Source of the DNA: Congeria kusceri
Taxonomy: Eukaryota; Mollusca; Bivalvia; Myida; Dreissenidae
DNA length: 64,000 bases
Reading direction: 5' to 3'
Assembly (NCBI GenBank): GCA_027627225.1
Contig: CM051025.1
Span: 71,088,069-71,152,068, forward strand
Within the stretch, counting starts at the first letter, position 1, and each line of letters begins with the position of its first letter. Below the pieces are notes generated by a model. The model had not been told where the DNA came from and did no database searches. It worked only from the letters and a program-made list of their open reading frames with translations. The position numbers and the translations under genes were made by a program. Shown piece after piece: positions 55,989 to 64,000 of this stretch.

Positions 55989-56258
55989 CATAACTAAATT
56001 AATTTGGTACAACAAGTTGAGAAAACTTGTCCACTTTATGAAAATTGATATTACTGTTAGAAGTAAAGTTCCATTCATGGCAAGCATGGAACTTTTGAAA
56101 ATTACCACCGAGTTTTCATGAATAGACTGACATTTGTCTTTAAGAGATAAAGTGATTAGATAAGACAGCATATGTTATATAATGACGTGACACTCCAGTC
56201 CTTCATAACTTGATGACTTTCACGTTTGCCACCCATTATTAAATTTCCAAATGTGATG

Positions 56259-56493
56259 CAGACATGGCAAAAGACCGCAGACCCACCACCGGACATTGCC
56301 GGTAAAAATGTCAAAAGGCCGGCGGTAATATCCAAGATACCGGACTTATTGTCTGGTAATTTTTTTTTATCTGTAAATATAATATGTATTTCAAACTCGA
56401 TTTAGGCCAGTGAAATTTACAACTGGCCTGTAATGTTTTCCCTTTGGAAGGACAGTCTCGCCTGTAAATTTTGACTGTTTTTCGCCATGTCTG
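56259..56493. mobile_element. 235-bp MITE with CAGACATGGC termini
   Basis: CAGACATGGCAAAA at the left and TTTTCGCCATGTCTG at the right. The interior has CCGG-rich repeats (ACCGGACATTGCCGG; ATACCGGACTTATTGTCTGG). Flanks GTGATG and GTGCAG share four of six bases, so a duplication is uncertain. Confidence 0.55.
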
Positions 56494-57097
56494 GTGCAGT
56501 TTGACCTCACGAGTAATATATTAGACGATCAATTAATTAATTAAGGACTCTTTGTCGGCACATTAATTTTGCCACATATGTTTTGTCAAAGTGTTAATAT
56601 TAGCAGTGTTTGCAAAATGCAAATGTGTATCGTCACATCAGGTATTTTCGACGTACGGGTATTTTTCGACGATAGCGCATTTTTCTAAGTATTCGAGTAT
56701 TGCGCATGGTTGGCGGTAGTCACGTGTTATTTACATTGGTTACACACAGATCATTCAAGGATCACCTAATTGAAGTTTTCATGGCAGTAAGAGCGGTAAA
56801 TAAACTTACTTATGTTTGAACATTGTATTTTTTATCCATTTTAACTAATCCTAAAATATCCCCATTCATAAATCAAGTTTTCAATAATTTCCGATTGATT
56901 CAAAAAGTTGACAGTTCGTCTGCTTTACAAACCGAACATACCATAGTAGTCATGTGATGTTTATGTCCAGTCATAGTATACTGTTCAACACAAAAATGTC
57001 ATTATTTTAAGCAATGATTACACACACAAAAAACTTTTATTGACTTTTGAATTAAACCTAAGAGTTTTAAAGGCATCTATAAATAAATTTCTTGTAG

Positions 57098-57754
57098 CCA
57101 AAAGGTTCCACAAGAGGCTGTTATCAACAGTATAGTGCAGATGACCTCACAGATGCCTATAATGCTGTTCTGGAGAAGGGCATACCTGTTGAGAGGGCTG
57201 CCAAGATGTATGCTGTGCCCATTAGCACATTGAAAGACCCGGTCCAAGGCAGGGTATCAATAGACACAGTAAGATCTGAGCTCTCAACTGTTTTCTCCCA
57301 TGAACAGGAGGCATTCTTAGCCAACCATCTAAAGACCATGGCTGAAGTGGGGTACGGGTGCTCCAGACAAGAAACCATCAACCTGGCTTCTGACTATGCT
57401 AGTTATCTAGGTTTAAGACCAGCCACACAGTCATTTGGTTTTGATTGGTTTTATGCATTCTTGTCAAGATGGCCAGATTTGAAGTTGGTCATGCCCAGGA
57501 GTCTGGAGATAGCTTTAATCGTTTCGTGTAGCACCTACACCGCTTTCTACAACACATGGATATTTACACAGTTGTTACTTAAATCCATTCCTCATCCACC
57601 TATATCGCTCAAAATCAGCCATTAAAAGTACAATTGACACATTTCAAAGAACTTCAAAACATCTTGGAAAAATATGATTTAGTAAATCATAAACCTCCCA
57701 AGATTGTAGCTTGTAAATTGTTCAAAGCTCAGGCAATCACAACTGGGAAATCAA
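57098..57754 (+). pseudogene. Tigger/pogo-like transposase, N-terminal half (decayed)
   Basis: After a tttcttgtag junction an open frame reads YSADDLTDAYNAVLEKG, then IPVERAAKMYAVPISTLKD (a pipsqueak-type helix-turn-helix), then VFSHEQEAFLANHLKTM, SRQETINLASDYASYLGL and FDWFYAFLSRWPDLKLV (CENP-B/Tigger-type second DNA-binding domain). It degenerates from about 57520. A further in-frame piece at 57640 reads HFKELQNILEKYDLVN directly followed by HKPPKIVACK, lacking the stretch that holds the first catalytic Asp in this family. It is cut by HINE element D after AITTGKSN. It contributed the DNA-binding and early catalytic domains of a cut-and-paste transposase; now non-functional. Confidence 0.85.
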
Positions 57755-59106
57755 ACAAGAGGGCCATGATGGCCCAAAGCGCTCACCTGAGAACTGGTAC
57801 AGATGAAGACCATACTGTTGTGACAGGTATATGAACAATACGCAGAGGGGGATAGGATCAATTTTGATTTAAAACATCGGTTAGTGCAATGGGCTAACTA
57901 AAGTACGAGTTGGGAAGTGGATGTGCGGTTTTTGCTAATGGTTCTCAAATCATTTTTCTCGAAATTTTTACCTGACCCTTTCTCATTAAGTAATTGACAG
58001 CTCTAGAAAATGCAGAAACAGTAGATTTTGATGACTTTTTCGCTAACAGTTTTGGAGAACTAGTTGCAATGCGATAATTGCGTTGGCTGTGCTATAAGGT
58101 CAAAGTTTGCTTTTTCTGTCCAATGATAATAAATGATGTTAATGCAGGCTCTGAAGACATCAATGTTGCATGTACAAATAACTGTATGCAAGTCTTGCAC
58201 TGTTGGAAATCAAATTTTATCAATCAATTTTTATGGTCACGCACAAACTGTGTAAGTTTGGTCAACATTGAATAAAAAATCGTGTGTGCAAGCCAATCAT
58301 TGATAACTTGATTTTTTTCAAAACCCAAGGGGCAATAACTCTGGTGTTTCTGGTCCGATCTTGCTTATATTCGACTTCACCTTTAATTTTATGGTCATAG
58401 ACAAACTGTGCAAGATTGGTGAAGACTGGATGAAAAATGAAGTCTCTATCCTGAATAATGCCCACTTCTGCATACTGTAAAAGATCGTGTATTACGCGCA
58501 CCCATGTATAACGCGCATCCAATTTTTGAAGCAAAATTTGAGGACAAAAAACTGGAAAACAATTTGCAGCTGTTGTTTGTTATTGTCCATTCATGATTCT
58601 AGGACGCAACTCTTTTCTCTGGCGTACACAATTGTGTCCATGTTTTTGTTGTTGTTGTTCTGGAATATTGTACTAAATTTAATTTCATAAAGAAACGTTA
58701 TCAATGTACATTTGAGATACGCATACATAATTACCTTGTGCACTACATATTAATCCAAATTGAATGCAAATATTCATGTTAATATTCAAAAGTCTGATGC
58801 CGTAACACAATCTCCATTTTAATTCCAGTACATGTATATTTCGTCAATCCCATATAAATCTCCAATTTATCCAATGCAACAAAAGTGTCTGAAATTTTTA
58901 ACACCCTTGACATTTCATCTAAAACGCTAATTCATTAATGCTCTATAGACACTGTTTGCATTGTACAGTAAGGTCAAGATTCGATAAAAAATGTAGTCTT
59001 TATCGCGATAATGGTCCAAATTGTTGACGGCATACAGCGACGGACGCCGCCGGAGAGGTCCCCTATACCAATAGTTCACCGAGCACTTTGTGCTCAGGTG
59101 AGCTAA
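57755..59106 (+). mobile_element. HINE-like element D inserted in the transposase pseudogene
   Basis: 5' ACAAGAGGGCCATGATGGCC then AAAGCGCTCACCTGAG. 3' GAGCACTTTGTGCTC then AGGTGAGCTAA. Ends match elements A-C, but the interior lacks the 167-bp monomers; it has two copies of a unit with TTTATGGTCA(C/T)..CACAAACTGTG, and a stretch at 58475-58640 with TTACGCGCACCC and GACGCAACTCTTTTCTCTGG. The latter phrase recurs at about 61081, so another repeat family is nested or shared. Confidence 0.8.
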
Positions 59107-59706
59107 AAATGTCACCTTGATCGGATGTGTAAACGGTGAGGGCCAACAAGTTCCCCCATATTTTGTATTTTGAAGCGGATGCTAGACTGATTACTGCAAG
59201 GAGCTTCACCAGGTGCCACTGGCACTATCTCAGAATCTGGATGGTCAAATTCACTTGTATTGGACGAAATACATGAAAGAACATTTGATCAAATATCTTC
59301 ACTCTAGAAATGATTGACATGTACATGTACTTATTCTTTATGATGGTCTTTAACTGAATGGGCCATTCAAGAAAACATTGTACTTTTTGTTTTGCCACCC
59401 CATTGTAGCCACATACTGCAACCCCTAGATGTCAGTTGCTATAGTCCGCTAGAGCAGGCTTGAAACTCAGCTTCTGCTTGTCATAAGCACATGCGAGAAA
59501 GGGGTGGTAATGTCATCACAAGATTTGATGTTTGTGGAATTGCTTGCAAGGTGTACACCAGCACACTGACAACTTTGAATGTCCAGGCAGCGTTTAAAAA
59601 ATCAGGGGTGTACCCATTTAATCCAAATGTAAACCCTTCAACTGTAGCACCATCCACTGTTTTTCAGAACAATGAAGCAAGTCAGTCTGCTAGTGAAGCA
59701 ACATAA
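59107..59706 (+). pseudogene. Tigger/pogo-like transposase, catalytic C-terminal half (decayed)
   Basis: Resumes the frame interrupted by element D: VTLIGCVNGEGQQVPPYFVF, then frameshifted pieces (GATGTISESGWSNS; LYDG at about 59338, part of the second catalytic Asp region; WAIQENIVLFVLPP), then SHILQPLDVSCYSPLEQA, a stop at about 59460, and HMRERGGNVITRFDVCGIAC followed by AAFKKSGVYPFNPN. SHxLQPLDV is diagnostic of Tigger/Jerky-type DDE transposases. Several stops and frameshifts show it is dead. Confidence 0.87.
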
Positions 59707-59918
59707 CAAATACCTGTTGATTTTTCTTTGAAGCTAAAGGTGGTCAAATTTAAAAACAGGTAAACATTGCAAAACCAAGGAAAACACTTAGCAAAGTTGT
59801 TGGTGGCAAGGCAATTATAGAATCTTCTGTTGTTAACGTAGTTTAATTTCATTTTGCTTCACAGAACGAAAAAACTAATCAAACTGCTCAGAAGTCATTA
59901 TAGGATTTTGACAATGCA

Positions 59919-60224
59919 TTGACTGTTCCCAGCACCTCTGGCATTCAGCAAAAAGGAAAACAGCCACCTATTAAGCAGTCGGATAGCTCTGACTCAGATG
60001 ACAGTGACATTCCTGACTCTGACAAATGCATAATGTGCAAAAAGTTCTACCCTCCTAACAATAACACAAAACTATCTCACATTAACATTGTCAAGTGGGG
60101 TTGCTATGTTAAGTGCCATGGATGGGTACATTGGGATTTTTATAGAACCCTAAAAAGGACAGGGTGCAGCCAAAAAGGGACAGGAACCATTTTTGTTCAG
60201 AAGGACTCTTCCATGTGCGTGCAT
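59919..60224 (+). pseudogene. Tigger-like transposase C-terminal Cys/His zinc-binding tail
   Basis: An open frame reads TVPSTSGIQQKGKQPP, an acidic SDSSDSDDSDIPDSD spacer, then DKCIMCKKFYPP..IVKWGCYVKCHGWVHWDF. The CxxC...W..C...CHxWVH pattern resembles the PHD-like tail found at the end of many Tigger-type transposases in molluscs (recalled). It is separated from the catalytic half by about 210 bp of non-coding sequence, and the final Cys/His pairs are missing or frameshifted. Confidence 0.65.
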
Positions 60225-61865
60225 AACGTTTGCGCTTTTGTTGTTGTTGTAGTTGTTCTTCTTATTCTTATGACAACATTGTAAAATTATAAGATATAAC
60301 ACATGATACAATTTAGTTTTTCTATAGTATAAAAATAAAATTGGTAATTGTTTTAATTAAGTACTGTTTTTAACATTGTTGGAAATACATTTATTATCAT
60401 TTCATATTTATTATCAAAATACATTGAAACCTAATCATACAAATGTACCAGAGATTAATACTACACAAATTGCATTGCATTGTATCAATTAAATTATGTA
60501 TTTGACAGTGTTTAAAAGACACAAGAATAGTAAAAATAAAAAATAAAAATGATATTTTTGCATTGGAAATACAATATGTTTATTTTAAAATATTTCAAGA
60601 ATAGTGCAGTAATTCAAATAGTCTCAAATATAAACCCAATTTTCACCAACCATGTTTAAAAGGTTGTTACAAGCAAAATATAGGGTTAGAAAAGTCACTG
60701 ACAAGGACCTTAGAAATCAAGCGTCCGAAATTTATCGTCCAAAAATATAGCCACTTGCAAAATATCGTCTTTTACTTTAACTTAATTATTATTGTTCTAT
60801 AAACATTCTAAACATTATCTTACTAGGTAAAAGTGTTTGTGTTGAACTTTTATTTGCTCTGTGACTTTAAATAGTTTGAGGTTTTATTTGGACAGCGCTG
60901 CTAAACTTTTTTGAACAGTATCCTTCATTCTTTAGATACCATTCTATCTTAGACACCTTTTCGTCACAAGATACTCTAGAATTATAGTGTGTTCTCAGAG
61001 TTCTCGGTAACGCGTAATTCGGCATATTTGGATGCATACATTTTTAAAAGGACGCCATAAATCTCGGTGTTAGATTCCGGGACGCAACCCTTTTCTCTGG
61101 CGTACGCATATTTTCCCAAGACAAAGAACACCTACTCGACGTTAAACACATTCCCCTTCTGCACCAGTGTGTCAATTATCGATAAAATCAAGACGCAGAC
61201 GGAGTTAGCTTAACTACAGCTATCCAGTCAGCCAATAAGAACACGTATGCAAATGAATGTCGTTGATAGAAATTTTATCATGCCCTCAATCTAATTTGAA
61301 TTAGTAAAGGTGTAAGTGATTTGTAACACTTTCCCGTTAGGTATGCGTTATGTTATGTGCATGTAATTAACACCCGCGTTTTTAATAAATTGCTACAACT
61401 TAAAAAAAGGCAATATAATTTTTATTTATCCGAAATGAACAGTTTACAAATTATAAGAATTAAGATGAATCTGTGTAACTTGACAATTTTCGTACACCGA
61501 TCGCGTCAAGCGTGCGTCTTCATTTGTTTAAAAAATTAAAACTACTAGTGTTTATTAATAAAATAGCTATTAAAAATCATCACTGTACACGGATTATTTG
61601 CAAACACTTTAGCTGCGGCAACATTTGAATAAAAGTTAGCGACAGTTTATAGTAATTGTCGAAGGTGAAAGTAAATAAATGTTGGCGTCCTTTTCTTTTT
61701 GTTCCAATTTATAAAAAATGTTGAGTTGTTCCTTTTTTAATAAATAAAGTCCTATTTAATTGTTTAATTGCAGGTAGTTAATAAACAGTTTGTTTAAATA
61801 AGATTTTTGACACAAAGTAATGTTGTTGTAGTTGTGTTTATAAATGGGTGGGGTAGGGGTGTAAA

Positions 61866-61932
61866 GAAGCATTTCCAGATTGTCAGGGTACAGAAGTTCA
61901 ATTTCTGTATCCTGACAATCGTGAAATGCTTC
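61866..61932. repeat. 67-nt near-perfect hairpin
   Basis: GAAGCATTTCCAGATTGTCA.. pairs with the inverse GAAGCATTTCACGATTGTCA..; about 26 of 30 stem positions pair around a loop of roughly seven bases. Size and pairing resemble a microRNA precursor, but a fold-back transposon remnant is equally possible. It lies inside the 7-kb inverted-repeat bracket. Confidence 0.65.
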
Positions 61933-62723
61933 TATACAGACATCGTCTTTCAGTAAATAGAAGCCACAAAAGCATGTTAAATTGGCAAAATAATCACTCT
62001 TTTGATGCGCTACTTTCATATTCTGGTTTTGTGTATAACAGCAGTTATAGGACCCATTTTCCATCGATATTCACTTGTTTTTTTCGAACTTAAACTGGAA
62101 AGTATTCACTACAATTGATATTAAAATAGATTACTCTATAAGTCTGTAAAGAACAATAGTGTGTGCACTAGCCTTGGATGACATCATAACCGAAACAAAA
62201 ACAAGAAACTGTATCGAAAGACGCTTGTTTTTTTATGGGAGATCATTATGGTTGACCTGTTCTGAGTGCTATCATTTGTTAACAAATGTGTGATTTTACA
62301 AATTTTGTATTTTGAAAATAAAGATATATATTTTTTCATATTTAATATGTTTTAGAAACTAATATGGTCAAACGTATTTTAAGTATGTTTTAACTGTGTC
62401 GTTAAGGGGAACAGTATCTAAAGAGCAGAGCACACAGTGCAGCGGATGGTGAGTGGAGTGCGACCGTCGAAAATACCCCACGTGACTTGCAGAACATAAC
62501 CAGTGGTCGTGGTGTCGGCCATTTTAGTATAATGTAAACAAACATAAAAGCTTTAGCAGTTTCTTTTTCGTAATATATTATTCAACATAGATTTTTTTCT
62601 AGAAGCATACATTGGTTTTGTATGTTTAACCTACTTAAATAGTGTTATTTTGCTTGAAAAACATTGCATTGTCGAAAATACCTGACACATTTAAAGGATT
62701 TATAACAAGTTTCAAACCATCAG

Positions 62724-62841
62724 TAGGGCCAGTTTACGGGTGGCATATTAACAGGAGGGCATTTGTTCGGAGTGGCAAATATCTGGGAGGGCATATGACT
62801 GCCTGACTAAAAATTATCGGGTGGGCATATGTCGGGAGGGG
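62724..62841. repeat. Right arm of a long inverted repeat pair
   Basis: Reverse complement of the arm at 55870-55988: GGCCAGTTTACGGGTGGCAT, AGGGCATATGACTGCCTGAC, TAAAAATTATCGGGTGGGC. By eye about 80% identical. The pair encloses 6.7 kb including the transposase pseudogene. Confidence 0.75.
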
Positions 62842-63224
62842 CTGGTACGTGTTCAGATAGGTTCTTCCATACAAGCATTTTTCAGTTTAGTAAAACATAC
62901 ATATAGACTGGGTATACCAATTACCGGGAATGTTATTTTTTTTACTGGCTTGCAACATATAACAAAAAAGAAATAAATAAAGACTGCTGTCGTATTGTAA
63001 CAATACAACATTCTTCTATCAAAATAATTCAAATTTATCAAAAAAAGATCACAAGTTTAAACAACTGTTGTGTCAACAATTTGTGCATGTCATTAGCCAT
63101 CTATGTTCTGGCAATACACCTATTACCGTGAATCTGAATATCAGCTGATCAGAATTCAGAAAAATCATGTTCAGGGTTAAACAAATAATACTGTACAAAA
63201 CATCAGTCCTATTACATTATATTG

Positions 63225-63997
63225 CAGCGTTTTTTCTCACCACTTTGGGAATGGTACCGGTACCGGTCAAATTGGGAAAATTGACGGCGTTTTCAGCCAA
63301 ATTGGGAATTTTACCACTTTCATGAAAAACAGTCGAAAAGGATGTGAAAACAGTAAGTTACAATAAATAAACCCTAAAACAATTTGTTATATTTATTATT
63401 TAACTTGCATTCAAGTCAGATAATGGTTTTAAATGCCGTGCTGGTGGTATCAACCTATACAACTTGCCCCAGAGACACAAGTTTGCTCTCTGTCTGTGTC
63501 AATGGTTGAAAGAACATAAACAAAATTACTAGTATCTTCCGCCGTTAATGACGGTTGTGGATCTATACTTTCTGCTTTGCCATAAAAGCCATTGCTAGAT
63601 AAAGGATTGCATCCCAGAATGTTTTTTTTCTGTAGTATTTAGTGTTATGAATTGCCATGTCTCGTCAATGACACTCGCGAACACGCATTACAGTCCAGAT
63701 GGTTCCCATTCTCGCAAGCAATGTATAACTGATAACAGTAACCAATCGATACAGCGCCACCAAAACTTGCAGCGGTTACTTCCCCTAGCCGTTAACAGTA
63801 ACTGATTTGAGCTATGGTTTACGCTTGGGTAAAACAAAAGTAAAATACAGGAACATCGTCGATCTTTTGAGGGTCTTTTGGGGTGTTTTTCCTTACATTT
63901 GCGAATTTTTAACTTCAAATTGGGAAAAATGGTCAGAAAATCGGATTGGGAATGGTACCGTTTTCCGGTACCAACTTTATATAGAGAAAAAACGCTG
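63225..63997. mobile_element. CAGCGTTTTTTCTC-ended element at the right edge
   Basis: 773 bp. CAGCGTTTTTTCTC at the left and GAGAAAAAACGCTG at the right, with subterminal TTGGGAATGGTACCGGTACC and GATTGGGAATGGTACCG in the same direct sense. The base before the left end is the last of TATTG, and the three bases after the right end are TAT before the window stops, compatible with a 5-bp duplication. No transposase. Confidence 0.75.
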
Positions 63998-64000
63998 TAT

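Larger units (their letters stand above)
52998..64000. other. Region upstream of the first APBA coding exon: no host exon recognised
   Basis: It begins with the acceptor of the first coding exon, so part is a 5' UTR intron. Contents: a CAGGGTG element, a possible small MITE at 54961, long inverted repeats bracketing a decayed transposase and a HINE, hairpins, and a TIR element reaching the right edge. Stretches 55170-55860, 60300-61850 and 62850-63220 show nothing recognised. No promoter or UTR exon could be placed. Confidence 0.5.

Noticed and set aside
59919..60284. Possible independent zinc-finger gene
   Set aside because: Position and order directly after the Tigger catalytic half make a transposase tail the simpler reading.
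61756..62064. 102-codon Cys-containing minus-strand frame
   Set aside because: Contains the hairpin at 61866 and no recognisable domain; chance frame is more likely, though not excluded.

Overview
The window looks like intron-rich nuclear DNA of a bivalve mollusc, packed with small non-autonomous transposons. It is AT-rich and has no long uninterrupted genes. It holds tRNA-derived SINEs, many fold-back elements of about 260 bp, and tandem-array elements of the type described in bivalves as 'pearl' or Helentron-associated elements. From memory, the 260-bp palindromic family and the 'CTCAGGTGAGC' elements are abundant in heterodont bivalves such as Dreissena. Genus-level assignment is a guess.

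One host gene dominates. Nine exons on the minus strand, from 52967 down to 4926, encode the first 963 codons of a Mint/X11/LIN-10 (APBA family) adaptor. All nine exons have consensus splice sites and compatible phases, and they sum to 2889 nt. In protein order they carry a long acidic, Ser-rich N-terminus (exon 1), a CASK-binding helix and VWV motif at the exon 1/2 junction, a linker built from five exons including a 31-nt microexon, and most of the phosphotyrosine-binding (PTB) domain (exons 7-9). The end of the PTB domain and the two PDZ domains expected for the family must lie left of position 1. Any 5' UTR exons and the promoter lie right of 52997 and were not identified.

The introns (1 to 16.5 kb) and the right-hand 11 kb are mostly mobile DNA. 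Recognisable layers are: (i) 13 copies of a 'palindrome of palindromes' MITE with 4-bp AT-rich target duplications; (ii) four tRNA-derived SINEs of two subfamilies, three with perfect or near-perfect target duplications; (iii) several Helentron/HINE-like elements with subterminal inverted repeats, a 3' hairpin and tandem monomers of 133-170 bp; (iv) CAGGG/CAGTG-ended elements with 5- or 6-bp target duplications (hAT-like); (v) a TTAA-flanked element carrying a tRNA-like sequence; (vi) a 3.9-kb TAA-flanked Harbinger-like insertion; (vii) a decayed pogo/Tigger-like transposase gene split by a HINE. Several insertions are nested, and the empty site can be read from a sister copy, so their order can be deduced.

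No rRNA gene, functional tRNA gene, CRISPR array or operon was seen. The best candidates for something new are the 4-bp-TSD palindromic family, the tRNA-like cargo in the TTAA element, and the microexon and linker architecture of the molluscan Mint gene.
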